NCBI RefSeq assembly: GCF_014529535.1
Contig: NW_023504022.1
Coordinates: forward strand, 5,197,132 to 5,261,131
DNA length: 64,000 nucleotides
Origin: Bradysia coprophila
Lineage: Eukaryota; Arthropoda; Insecta; Diptera; Sciaridae
Direction of reading: 5' to 3'
The notes beneath the pieces are model-generated. The model saw only the letters and a list, made by a program, of their open reading frames with translations, had not been told where the DNA came from and searched no databases. Of the stretch, positions 45,955-57,667 are shown piece by piece (positions within the stretch are counted from its first letter, which is position 1; every line of letters starts with the position of its first letter). The translations under genes were made by a program, and so were the position numbers.

Positions 45955-48500
45955 ACACCTCCATATCAAACACACAACTTATATCGTATACCGTGAGCCA
46001 AGCTATTATGTGCATTAGTAAGCTCTGAGCACACACACGAGACTAGCCCCTTTTTTATTGTATATTGTCGACTAAATTAATCGTGCTCTAATACATAAAA
46101 ATTACAGAAATATTCTGCAACGACGGCGAAATTGATAAATCAAATAGGAAAACTAAATTTCGATACGATTTTACTACAGGAGCAGTAGTTGTGATTATAG
46201 CGTTAAATTGGTCGGAGGTGTTTATATTTATGAAAAATTTTTATCTGCCGCGCGGCAAATATAATTTGTTATTGTGGACACAAGCAAAAGTGAATTTTAA
46301 AGATCGTGAACAAATTGACAAATCTAGTGGCTCTCATACTTTCTACAACTGTGGTACTTAACTTGGGACATAAAAATTGATTATTTAATTGGACGAATAT
46401 TAGGAAAAGAATCGTTAAAAATGGCAAATTCAACTCGGGTAAGCAATTCATAATTGTTTATTAGAGAGAATACATTAGAAAAATAATTGAAAAAGAAAAA
46501 CGGGTCAATAGTGGATAATGTCTTAGTGGAGCGAAGCGAGAGTAAAATTTTTCTCCTGATCAATATTCGCTGCGATCTTCAGTAAAAGATGTTTCAAATT
46601 TCAGTGAAATTTGCAGTTAAATTTTCTCTTTAAACATTTAATTTTGGAAATTCGGTAGAGAGATTCAGGAGTTGTTTTGCGTGATGTTGATGGTGTCTGC
46701 TAAAATTGGATTCAACCGACATAACAGCAGTATAACTTTGAATATTTTTAATTCTCCAAAATGACACCAAAGAATTCTTTCAGAAGATCCTGGAACTTTA
46801 TAGTACCACACCGGGAACTACCACTGATCGAACAACGAAGATCACATACGCTAGGGCAATACCCTAACGGCATTAATCCACAATTTCAATAAGATAAATA
46901 ACCAAAATTCCACCATAATTCTTTGCTGCCACTCCGGAATAAAGTAGCATCAGCATTACATTTCATTCCACTCCACATATAATGTAGACATCTCCCATAT
47001 AATGTACAATACATATTTCAAGGATTGTAATATATGCTAAACGCTTTGCATGTGGAACGAGGTGAATTGATACAACCAGCGGGGGGATGAAAATGATGGG
47101 TGTTTTTGTATGGAATGGAAAGCCATATGGCCAAGTACAGTAAATTCTGTCTGTACTCCAACTCCGACCATTGAAATTCGAATATTGGAATATTCGAATA
47201 CTAAGGCAATATTGTAAAAAGGCAGAAAGTATTATTGAATACACATGAATTTGAGGTGCATTATGTTTTGAAAGAGATTGGAAACGAAGAGAAAACATAA
47301 CACCGAAAAAATATAGATGAACCGAGGATGTGCATATTTTATAAGCTCTGTGTATATTGTGTATCAATATATCCACCACTCACCCCTTTTATTTATGTAC
47401 CAGCCCCGAACATAATATGCTATTTTAAAAGAGATAAACATACGTTTTGTCCATGCTTTCGAAGATATGTTAGTTTCCATGTTCACGGAATTGTATTTGC
47501 AACTGTGCCGGTTTATCGGTCGGAAGATGATATTGGATGAACTGTTTTTTTTAGAATTTTATTATTACCAGCACTCATATTGCAATGATGCAGTATGTGG
47601 ATGGAGAGCTTTTAGTTCACGTTACTTTTCGCTTTTCGTTTGTTGGTTTGTTCTACTAGTCAATTATTTAATTCGATTAAATAATCAGGATCCTAAAACT
47701 CGTCCAATAAATTCGAAAATTGTTTTTTTGCTTGAACAAATGTATATCCATAGCAAACTAACCCAATTTCAATCATTCGTCATCCCCTATAAATAACTAC
47801 GTAAGGGTTGAAGTTGCAAAGAAAAGCTGGAGAGAGTTGAGCGAGAGGGTTTGGGTAATATACAATGCTGGAGTGAAGTCCACATAAAAAATAAAAGGAG
47901 AAAATACTATAAAACGTGACTGCAATTCTGTAGAGTAGCCAATAAATTTTGGATTTTTTCTTTCCTCTTCTTCACCAGCGAGCACCGACGTCTTATTTTT
48001 GTATTTCTTCTTTTTTTTCGGTTGTAATATTTATGGTATTAATTCTATCATTTATTTCGAGCAGAAGTTTCGTTTATTTTCAATTTTTCGATATTTCTTT
48101 GTCCGTACGCATTCGGTGCTTTACGCAATTTCCCAATGATTTATGGATTTTCACCGATTCCAGAAATGGAATTCATGGACATTGCTTTCATAAATTTATT
48201 GAAGGTGGGCAGATTGGAATGATCCTATCTCGACTGTGGAGTCATCTGTGAATAGGTCAAATATACTAACCGAATACTAACCGAGGACAGTGTGTGTATA
48301 CGAATTCAGTTTCGAATTTTCTCAATTGCTTGATACAGTTAGTTATTTTCCAAAAATATTTGCTAAACAACTATAAGAGTGCGGGTTGTATTACTGTAAA
48401 CGTATCGGTATAAGACCGTGTCAAGCCTTATTTTTTTTCAGATTTTATAAATCGTTAAATTACTGGTGTTTACAAGGAGGAGGCAAATCATCCGATGTTT
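45955..48500. other. Gene-poor stretch
   Basis: Many short ORFs are present, none with recognisable domains. No clear repeats were seen. Confidence 0.4.
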
Positions 48501-48507
48501 CAACATA

Positions 48508-48732
48508 ATACCAAACATTATACCAACCATTATACCAAAACTTATACCAAAACTTATACCAAAACGTATACCAATCATTATACCAAAACTTATACCAAAA
48601 CTTATACCAAAACTTATACCAAAACTTATACCAAAACTTATACCAAAACTTATACCAAAACTTATACCAAAACTTATACCAAACATTATACCAAACATTA
48701 TACCAAACATTATACCAAACATTATACCAAAT
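48508..48732. repeat. 12-bp minisatellite (acttataccaaa)n
   Basis: About 18-19 tandem copies of a 12-bp unit. The edge units read cattataccaaa and the core ones acttataccaaa. The long ORFs on both strands come from the absence of stops in the repeat. Confidence 0.95.
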
Positions 48733-49800
48733 AGTGGATAACAGATGTCGCCTGTAAGACTGTTGTAACGTTCAAGCAAATTAAGAAAACTAAAAAATTG
48801 GGTTCGGTTAAGAATACACAGAATGCAAGGACCGTGGCTCCAAGGCTCGGTTTACTGGTTTACCTCGGTAGAGTTCTTTTTCACTGAGTTTCAATATAAT
48901 TGTCATCTTTGGTAGAAACATTCAATTAATTACTAGTTACTACTCAGTATCGCGAATATGGTTGTTATTTTTGCTAAATGGAAACCCTCTCCTAACACTG
49001 TTTGCATGTTCCACTGTTCCACAGCTAAGTTTAAACAAAATTAATTTCCACAAATTTGAATTATTAAGAATCATTTTTCATAAAGACATCAATTACAAAG
49101 TATTCCAAATATGCGAAAACGTTGAGAGAAGAAAATAGATTATAATAAAGTACCAAACACATGGACGTCCGGACATCCACACAAAATTGCATTTAAATTA
49201 TTGGCTCGTCGCCAATTTTATGCAAAAAATATTAATACGAGATGTAAACGTTCATATACAGCCAGCACTGGGAATACTATAGTATAGCTACAACGCTCGA
49301 CGATTCAAACAAAATGCATAATATAATTATTGTGGCAAACGTTGACACCGAAAATTACGTAAAGAAATCTTTTGTAGCTCAACAATCGCATTGTACGCAT
49401 AAATATTTTCAGTTAATGTGCTTTTGGTGCTGGCAATTGTTTTTAATTGGATGAGAAGAATTTTTGGAAATCCACATACAATGTCGTTTTGAATTGAAAC
49501 TCTTCATTAGTAAGTCTCGAAAATGAAAATTTTATTTAATTAATAATTTCCACAAATTAATTGGACGATTATGATTTTATCGAACTTAGAATGGCAGAAT
49601 GCTGACAGATTTTACAGTGTAATCTGCCGGTTTTCTATGGCTACAATTTTTAGTGTAGGTACTGATCTATCTTGGGAGAGTTGTGGTTAGGGAAGGGAAG
49701 GTATATTATTCGGAATTATGGAATTATGGAAGTTGTCTCATTGCTTTCAACATCGAGGAATTGAACCAATAGTACGATGCTGTTACTTCTTTAAATTTTG
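48733..49800. other. Gene-poor stretch
   Basis: Nothing was recognised. Confidence 0.4.
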
Positions 49801-49804
49801 AACA

Positions 49805-49870
49805 ATTTGCTAGAAAATCTTTTACTTCATAAGCTTTGAACCTTTTTTGTCGTTGTAGTAAATAATGGGC
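49805..49870 (-). repeat. ~195-bp interspersed repeat, partial
   Basis: gaaaatcttttacttcata and tttgaaccttttttgtcg match the middle of the family in minus orientation. Confidence 0.4.
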
Positions 49871-49909
49871 GATTTAGAACAAATCTAATACTCTCAAATT
49901 ACCAACTAA

Positions 49910-50064
49910 GGTACCATTCACATAGTATACGATCGCAGTTCTGGGGGTCACACGAAAGCGCACGATCCAATTAACTTTCCATTTTTTCCATACATTTCTG
50001 CGTACTAGTTTGGAGGGGATCAAAAATTCCTCATTTTTTGCGTACGTACTATGTGAATGGATCC
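49910..50064. mobile_element. PIF/Harbinger-like MITE, 155 bp
   Basis: The ends GGTACCATTCACATAGTA and its inverted partner (TACTATGTGAATGGATCC) are flanked by taa at 49907-49909 and 50065-50067. Confidence 0.75.
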
Positions 50065-50264
50065 TAAAGTGATCCTAAAACTGTATGAACTTACTAAATT
50101 GACTGTTTACGTAAGCTATCAACGAGACAACAAGTTTTGGTAGTTTACAACGCCCTATAACTAAATGTCATGACCCTAAATTCGTCACTGTTTAAGAGTT
50201 GAGAAGTTAGAGCTTCTAAAATTTGTGATTAAAACGAGGAACACGGTATTATCGGACGCAGCTA

Positions 50265-50525
50265 TCAAGAATGGAAAGTAATTTATTACATGAGGTAATA
50301 ATTTTGCGATACAGGCCAAATGTCAAGTGTGTTTTTGAGCAAAAAGCTTCGGTAACCGTCTTTTCGACCAGTGAAGAGTTTGTAAATCCGAGCAGAAAGC
50401 GAGGAATACAACTACACTTGCTGAAAAACAGTTACCGGAGCCAGTTGGTCAAAAATACATGAGTTTTGCGAATATCACAAAATTGTTTCCGAATTAATGA
50501 ATTACGTAGCATAATCCAATGTGTT
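50265..50525. repeat. Interspersed repeat with inverted ends (pair with 40255-40450)
   Basis: gtaatttattacatgaggtaataattttgcgata and a right end that is roughly its inverted partner (cacaaaattgtttccgaattaatgaattacgtagcataatccaat in pieces) enclose two inverted aagcttcggtaaccgt and acagttaccggagcc arms. The same order of motifs is seen at 40255-40450. Confidence 0.45.
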
Positions 50526-51179
50526 CTGTTTAACTGTTTACCACATGAAATAGTTGAATTTCACATAAAAATCCACGAAAAATGAACCGAAATAATCCTC
50601 ATCTAATGGATCATTTTCGCAGTGGGCAATTGCTATGTAATGTTAAACTTTCGCATGGGGCAGGCAGTAATCATTTTTTTGCTATGAATTTTTTTGAGAC
50701 TTGATTAGACGGGTATGCTAATCTGTAATTAACCATATTTAATGAAAAAAAAAAACAATGGAAAATGACACCATGAAATCGATAAGAAAAATCCAACCTT
50801 TTTTTGGTCGAATTCAATCAATTACAATAAAATCTTTTTTGTCAAGTGCATTTAGAGATAACAGGCTAAACAGGTATGCGAACAGTTATCTCAAAACAAT
50901 ATAACTTAGACCATTCGTTGGCTCCATACCTGTAACAAATTATTTAATTTTTTGTGACTAGTCCTCATAGTTTGGAAAGATCTCGTCGTAACAGAACTGC
51001 TTAGTTCTCTTTGGAGCCTTTAGTTTCATTCCCCCAGTCATCCGTCAGACATTGCCTCCCTTGCTCAATGTGACTCTCTTCAAACGATCAGAGGGATTCT
51101 TTTGAAAAACAGAAGACCGAAATCGGACGCATTTTCCAGTGGACTTTTTTATATGTGCCTAGAAAGGTATTCGACCCTA

Positions 51180-51600
51180 GAAGTCAAAACCACAGTTTAA
51201 AAAAATTCTTTGAAGTTTGTGTGGCTGGTGAGCGGTGATCAAAAACCGAAAACTTGCACTTTTCTTACAAAAATTTCTCCAGTTACACGAGCCGTACAGG
51301 ATCGTGTGGGGTGTCATTAGAAAGGTAATCACACGTACTATTGAGCCGAATAAGAACTTATTGGGTTTAAAATTCATCGACACTGAAATATGTGCAGTTG
51401 AAGTTTTCAATCGAAGAGTTACACTGTTCTTACTGAAATTTCTCGAGGTACACAAAACGTACATGGTCGTGTGTGGTATCATTTGAAAGGTAATATAATG
51501 TGCTTTTGGGCCAAATAGGGTCCTATGAAGTTTGGATGCATCTATGATGAAATATGTACACCTAAACATTTCAACTTCTATTTCTCATAGTTTTACCAAA
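51180..51600. repeat. Diverged ~165-bp tandem repeat
   Basis: cttacaaaaatttctccagt...gtgtggggtgtcattagaaaggtaat (from 51264) is echoed by cttactgaaatttctcgagg...gtgtgtggtatcatttgaaaggtaat (from 51429). At least two units are clear, with flanking partial ones. The ORFs of 83 and 130 codons lie in this repeat and are probably not genes. Confidence 0.55.
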
Positions 51601-52010
51601 GACCAAATTTCAACGGATGGTTGTACTTCATGTAGAAACAAATCGATCATCTACAAACCGCATGCTATGAACGGTGCTTTGTCATGAAATAACTCAACCT
51701 CTTTTTTTAAATTTATCATGGACACACCAGATCTTTACTTAACGAACCGCGAATACATGACCTTTGATTTTGGTGCGAAACGCTTACTACTACGAATGCA
51801 TGAAACGAATACGTAAACGATTATAACGGGACTTAGGTCCCTCTTTTGAAAGTATTTTCGACCTCTGCTCCTGTTTTACTTTACTCTGTCGTGGTGTACG
51901 TGTTAACGTGAAAAACGAAAATGGATTGGACACTCAGCAATTAAGCAAATATCTTTACGGCATGTTTCATTTTCATTTACATTGCCTAATCACGTAAAGT
52001 ATTGTACTTA

Positions 52011-52109
52011 CGAGGTTCCAAGTTGTTATTTGACAAGTGGGAAATACAGCCCTCCCCTTCAGGTCGGGCTGTAACACCCCACTTATCAAATACACAACTT
52101 GGAACCTCG
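52011..52109. repeat. ~100-bp hairpin
   Basis: The left arm cgaggttccaagttgttatt and the right arm ending acacaacttggaacctcgg pair over about 40 bp with a loop of a few bases (cccttcaggt). It is a small MITE or stem-loop. Confidence 0.7.
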
Positions 52110-52125
52110 GAAGTAATATACTAAT

Positions 52126-52322
52126 AACCTCATCTGTTACCGATACGACGACCAAAATAATGACAAGCTCTGGGTAATATGGTCCTTTTCTATAGTAAAA
52201 TGTATGTTAAAATAAATTGAAGTACTAGATTTGATATCAACCGATTAAAAATACTTTGATCGATGGAAGTAATAGATCGGATAATAATACCGGTCATATG
52301 CTTGCCGTCTGTAACAGGTTAA
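52126..52322 (+). repeat. ~195-bp interspersed repeat, full length
   Basis: It runs from aacctcatctgttaccgata to cttgccgtctgtaacaggttaa in pieces, and is one of the clearest members. Confidence 0.75.
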
Positions 52323-52518
52323 TGGCGTACGATAGTTCAAAGCATGAATGATTACATTTGATGAGTAACATTCGGACGGAAACTTTTGCGGAAATAGTCA
52401 TAATTTTTTATCTTCCTTTTATCTTCCTTAATAAGCGGTTTCCATCGAACCGACGTATCCACAGTGGAATGCCTTTAACCAACCAACCTTTAACCTACCG
52501 TAGGTAGGATAGGATAGA

Positions 52519-52711
52519 ACCTCATCTGTTATCGATAACAACTTCAGAAACAATGACAGGCACTGGGTAAGCTGGTTCTTTTCTATAGTAAAATGCATGT
52601 TAACAAAATTGAAGTACAAGATTTGAAATCAACTGATTAAAAATACTTTGATCGATGGAAGTAATAGATCCGATAATAATACCGGTGATATGCGTGCCGT
52701 CTGTAATATCT
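52519..52711 (+). repeat. ~195-bp interspersed repeat, full length
   Basis: It starts aacctcatctgttatcgata and ends cgtgccgtctgtaatatctg. It lies only about 200 bp from the previous copy. Confidence 0.75.
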
Positions 52712-54424
52712 GTTAAGACAATGTTGATTATACATGAAACAAATTGCAATATTTGATCACATTTTGAAAAACACCAATTTTTTGTGGCTGACGTAATTTA
52801 TGGATCTTCCCTTACATTTTCATGGACAATTGATCGTATCTCAAATACATCGTAGCCATGCACAACGAAACTTTATATTTCTGGTAAAATGGCACACACC
52901 CATCTCATTCACAACAGCTCACCAACAACGTATACATACCTAAATATTAGACCGTTCGATATACATTTACCAAATTACGTTTTCTTGTTCCCATCACTTT
53001 CCACTGAAAAATATTTTCAAAAAATGGATAAAACACAATTTAGTGTCGATAAGGGATTTAACTTGAGCGTAAATCATTGGTTATTCAATACTCCACTGTT
53101 CTTGTGGCTTACATGATATATACACACACTCATCTCTAATTGACTGCCATATAATCGAAAATTCTGCACCATAGTCCACAAAAATCGATTTGAGTGAGGG
53201 TTTTCTAGTCGACACACACAGTAAATTGTATGGACTACAAAGTTGTGTATTAAAAGTCGGTTGTTTGTTTCTCTCAATATTATTATTGAAATTTGTATGA
53301 TGAAATTCGGCTGCATTGCATATAACTTGTGTATACTTATCGGCTTGCCACGAATGCCAATCTTTTATTAGATTTTAGAATCTAAAAAGGATCACGATAA
53401 ATCTATTTCGAAAACTGTATTTCGGTAGCTAAAATTGTAAAGTTAATAAGGTAAACCAATTAGCATTTTAACCCATTCAGCAACAGCATTAATATTCAAT
53501 ATAACCCCAAAGGATATTCGCTTTCAGGCAATAATAAATTCAATCAAATCCAATGATCATCAATTTATTGCAAATTAAAAGATGTGCCAATCCAAAGCGC
53601 GCACATTACCTGTTTAAATACTCTGCAATCAAACCGATATCTCATGGTAACATTTAACATTTTATATACAATTTATAATTGGAACCAATTATCTTGGAAA
53701 TTATGCTCATAGCTAGTTGCTATTATTCAAATTGTTTACATTAAGCGTTAGTATTGTTGTGTGAGAAATCTCTTATTTTTTCCGTTTCTTTCAATTTAAT
53801 ATCCTTTGTCGGTTTAATTTGTTGTTTATGCGCCTGGCTTACTGTTTTATTAAAAAAAAAATCAAATCGAAACATAAACGAAAATATTCATGTATTTAAT
53901 GCGATTGAACACCGGTTCGGATCTATCTTTTCATGTATATTTATACATACATGGAATGAATGGACATACTTGATGAGTGATGTATCCATAGGGAGTTCAT
54001 GACTTTTGTGTTTATAAAATACAGAAAAATTAAATTCTTTTTTTTGTTGTTGTTGCTGTTGTGTGTTGTTGAATTAGTTGTATAGCGTAAGTGTTGTTTT
54101 TTTTTTCCTTCTCTCTCAACTCAAATGTATTACCTATAAACACACAGTCACGTGTTCTGTTTGATGTTTAATTACAGAAATATGGAGCATTAAATACGCT
54201 GAACGCTTTTTATTGTCCAATTTATTCAAAAGTGATTTTTCCATTAGAAATCGAAATTCTTGCGTCAGCTCTCAATCCGAAACGTCATAGAATAAATCCA
54301 GTTTCAACTTACGTCATGATCACCTCGAAATCCAAAAAATATCCTAAACGCCAGCCGAGTTGAATGAATTTTGGGCTTTACAAACAATTTACAAGCAATA
54401 TTGTAAAGAAGAGTTTACATAGTT
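52712..54424. other. Gene-poor stretch
   Basis: Nothing was recognised. Confidence 0.4.
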
Positions 54425-54510
54425 TTACTCAAAATCTTTTACTTCATTATTTTGAACTTACATTTTTCGGTATGAAAGAGCTTTATTGCTTGCATTGTCG
54501 ACTCCTACTC
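54425..54510 (-). repeat. ~195-bp interspersed repeat, partial
   Basis: aaatcttttacttcatta, ttgaacttacatttttcgg and cattgtcgactcc follow the family order in minus orientation. Confidence 0.45.
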
Positions 54511-56066
54511 CGACTATCCTATACCCAGCGAGCGATGTATTTCAAACGCTATGCCTCTTAGATTCCGCTAGGCCAACCAGGTAAGTGGTGGTGAAGGAAA
54601 ATCACACAAGGAACTGATCCTCAATTGGCGGGCGACCGACTTACTACGACATTCGTGTTTAAAATACCCATTTAAAGGCAGGGCTTATTATTGGGAATTT
54701 CAGTTCTCAAAATTCTAAAAATTCTTAAAAAATTCTATTTCTCAAAATTCTCAAAATATCTTAAAAAATTCTTAAAATTCTTAAAAATTCTTTAAAAATT
54801 CTTAAAAAATTCTTACAAATTCTTAAAAAATATTTTGCATTTACAGTCGAAAAAAATAGATTTCGGTTTTTTCAACGATGTTATTTAATCCACATGCGAT
54901 TTACAAGTTATAATACATATAATACATACATAAATATCGTAACATTGGTAATGAATGTGGGATAAATAGCATCGATTGGATTGTATTGCCAGTTTCTTAT
55001 ATTTCTTCGACTGTAATATGATTAAATTTTTCGTTTACTCCCTTGACTGAAAGTCAGGGTTTATGCAAAATAACCTTAAATGTCCGTAACGACAAGTTCA
55101 ATATGATATTTTGAAAATGTTCTACATTGGCTTAAAACGTTAAATACAGAAAACATCCGTACACTTGTTACCGCGATAACTCAAGTAATTCTTTACCTAC
55201 TGATTTTCAAAATTTTGGTTTTAATCGATGGAGAATGAAATCATGAGGTTAGGTTCGTATATGGTGAAAATTTTTTGGAATCGGACACACCATTTTTGTT
55301 TCCGGACGTTTATGGTGCTATCGATAGGGAATTTCAAAGTGATCATTTCGTTGAAGATGTTTTTTTTAAACGACCTCTCCGGCCCTTTGGCGACTCTAAG
55401 AATATTTCAAAATTTCAAAATCATGACTATTTCAGAAAATTTTACCCCGATGGTTTATCTAATGGTAGTTTGTAGAGAATTGACAGACGATTCTAATAAA
55501 AGTATCGTCGGGTCGAAAGGTTGTAGCTGTGAGTAAGTGTGAGGCATCAAAGTCCAATTTTATGGTTTTGTCAATGAGCACCCAAACCGATTTTTCATTT
55601 TATTGGCTTAAAATGAAGGCTAGCACATCCTATTTAACATATCAAAAAACGGAGAGTGGGTTTTTCCATTTTTTCAAAAAATCTTAAAAAACTTTCTTCT
55701 GGGTGCCCACATTTCTCAGATTTTTTAATGGAAATGTATGGAAAGTTGTGAATGTGGACAACTTTCACTAATTTTTTCACCATCGGGAAGCTTTCTGGTC
55801 ATGTCTAGTTTATCCACTGATGGGAAAAGCTTCAGTTGCTACTACATCTCATAGTCTGAGACCGCACCTTTCCAAAAATACCATACTTGCCCTATTCGCT
55901 ATCTGTCTTGTATTCTTTACGATGTCAAATATGTGAGTAAGTCGACTTACTCGAAAGATTTTTGAGGCAGTTTTTTTGTTTCCAATTTTAACGGAAATAA
56001 AGTTTATCCAGTCCTTTTAGAGTACCCGATCTTCTGGGAATGTTGCTTAATTTTCTGGTCACAGAA

Positions 56067-56593
56067 TTACTTACAAGGGTATCAGCTACATTTCATCTTG
56101 CTCGGTAAATATTGGTCGTGCATTATGTGAAGAATTGGATGACGTGAAGGTCGGCTACAAACCGTTCAAGACTAACAGATCCAATTTCTCACAACTGAAA
56201 GACAAAACCAATCCACTGGATAAGTGCAATATTGTTTACAAGATTCCATGTTGGGGCGACGGTTTTTCAAAAAACAAGTGCGAACTTTGCTACATTGGTC
56301 ATACGGGTAACAAGTTTGGTGACAGACTAGGACAACATCAAAATGATGTGAAGAAATCAAACGACGAAGAAGAAGCTAAGAACGGTCAGACAGCTTTGGT
56401 TCGTCACTTCCAAGATGGACATGCGCCCGATTTCGAAAACGCTTCAATATTAATGATGGAACCCAACGAGTTCAAGAGAAGAATACTTGAATCGCTAAAC
56501 ATCCTGACAAATAACTCGATGAATTTTAGGAAGGATGTTGACAGTATCAGCAAAGTGTATCATAACGTTTTGGACGTTAAGTTTTCGGATTAA
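56067..56593 (+). pseudogene. Penelope GIY-YIG endonuclease fragment
   Basis: The frame is open from the left inverted repeat (YISSCSVNIGRALCEELDDV) to the stop at 56593, with no ATG needed upstream; the first part is the end of the RT-linker region. The endonuclease part has IVYKIPC, a Cys pair (KCELC), YIGHTGNKFGDRLGQH with the YIG and conserved Arg, and GQTALVRHFQDGH. This is the arrangement of the C-terminal GIY-YIG nuclease of Penelope-like polyproteins, which nicks the target. About 170 residues remain, with no polymerase. Confidence 0.85.
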
Positions 56594-56907
56594 GATTCAA
56601 ATCTGTTTTTACAGTTTTCCCGCGTTTTTGAGCGGTTCATATTTTTGACAAAGTGTATTTCAGCACTGTTTTGTTCGGTTTAAATTTTTGTTCGGCAAAT
56701 TTTTGCCTGTCATGCTTTGCAAGTTCTTTTACATTCAAAATTTCTCTAGTAAGAAGTCGAACTGAAAAAAGATAAAGAATTTTCCCAATTGGAAATTCGA
56801 TTTAAAGTAAGTTTCTATATCCAAATTGTTCAATGGTTATAGATATAGGACGATTGTGTCTCTAGTTTTTTATTTACGATATGCAAAATTCATTGTATTT
56901 GCAGAAT

Positions 56908-56960
56908 CGTTTTATTCCTGAAGATGCCATTAAATAGTGGCGAAACGTCGAATTAAAAGA
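56908..56960 (+). ncRNA. Hammerhead ribozyme of Penelope-like element
   Basis: The core CTGAAGA (56918-56924) is followed by stem II gcca/tggc (56926-56929 with 56938-56941), then GAAA (56942-56945) and a minimal stem III acgt, with the cleavage site after gtc (56949). Stem I pairs ttttattc (56910-56917) with gaattaaaa (56950-56958) with one mismatch. Penelope-like elements are known to carry such minimal type I hammerheads, thought to process their RNA. The single extra base between CTGAAGA and stem II is tolerated in that group as far as I recall. Confidence 0.75.
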
Positions 56961-57631
56961 AAAAACGTGTTTTTTCTCTCTGTGACCAGAAAATTAAGCA
57001 ACATTCCCAGAAGATCGGGTACTCTAAAAGTTTACTCTATTGGTCAAATAAACATTGAACCAGAACATCTTGGTTCGTCGGAACATTTATCCAGTCCAAT
57101 ATCCAATAGCAAATAAGGTGGTTATGGACTCATTTAATGAAGTTCACATGTAAGGTGATACATTCTGATATCATTCTGAACCTTCAACTCACAGCTCTCT
57201 TTGTTTCTTCAGAAAATTAAATTAATTTTGAGTTTTCTAAACGGCCAGTGGAAATAAAAGAGATACACAATTAATTTTATGTTCTTAAAAACACCAGCTT
57301 ATTTAAAAATGGTAAGAAAACTGGGACTGCAATTATTGGAAAACTTATTCAGTCTTCAGTCAAGCGAGCTTACCCACCTAAGAGTCTTCACATAAATTAA
57401 TGGTCGTATCAGACACAACTTCATCCGATAAAATTAAATTTTGAATTGTTCGATTTTATAACCGTAATTAGCAAATGAATTTTGTTTACAGCAAAAACAA
57501 AAAAAATCTTAAAAAATTCTTTAAAAATTCTGAAAAATTCCTAAAAATTCTGAAAAATTCCTAAAAATTCTTAAAAATTCCTAAAATTCTCAAAAATTCT
57601 TAAAAAATTCCCAATAATAAGCCCTGTTTAA

Positions 57632-57633
<2 letters not shown>

Positions 57634-57664
<31 letters not shown>
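57634..57664. repeat. (TC)n microsatellite
   Basis: A run of about 14 ctctct dinucleotides lies immediately outside the hAT-like element. Confidence 0.95.

Positions 57665-57667
<3 letters not shown>

Larger units (their letters stand above)
56015..57085 (+). mobile_element. 5'-truncated Penelope-like element
   Basis: The insertion is bounded by the perfect 12-bp duplication tttatccagtcc at 56003-56014 and 57086-57097. A perfect 52-bp inverted repeat lies at 56014-56065 and 56979-57030 (core gagtacccgatcttctggga). Between the arms is the GIY-YIG coding end and, near the right arm, a hammerhead ribozyme. Inverted or tandem duplicated terminal segments are known for Penelope-like elements. The reverse transcriptase is missing. 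Confidence 0.88.
54679..57626. mobile_element. 2.95-kb hAT-like element hosting a Penelope insertion
   Basis: The ends CAGGGCTTATTATTGGGAAT and its inverted partner (ATTCCCAATAATAAGCCCTG) are flanked by tttaaagg (54671-54678) and tttaaaga (57627-57634), a 7/8 match. Next to each end lie many ttcttaaaaa units pointing inward. The interior has no recognisable transposase; the ORF at 55228-55536 is unidentified. About 1.08 kb of the length is the nested Penelope-like element. The end structure matches the family at 40829 and 59796. Confidence 0.8.

Noticed and set aside
48508..48732. CRISPR-like array
   Set aside because: The 12-bp units are directly tandem with no spacers, and the DNA is eukaryotic.
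48438..48779. 113-codon and 91-codon ORFs with repeating FGIS and IPKL peptides
   Set aside because: They are by-products of the stop-free 12-bp minisatellite on both strands.
51177..51569. 130-codon minus-strand ORF with internal similarity
   Set aside because: The internal similarity reflects the ~165-bp DNA repeat; no recognised protein family.
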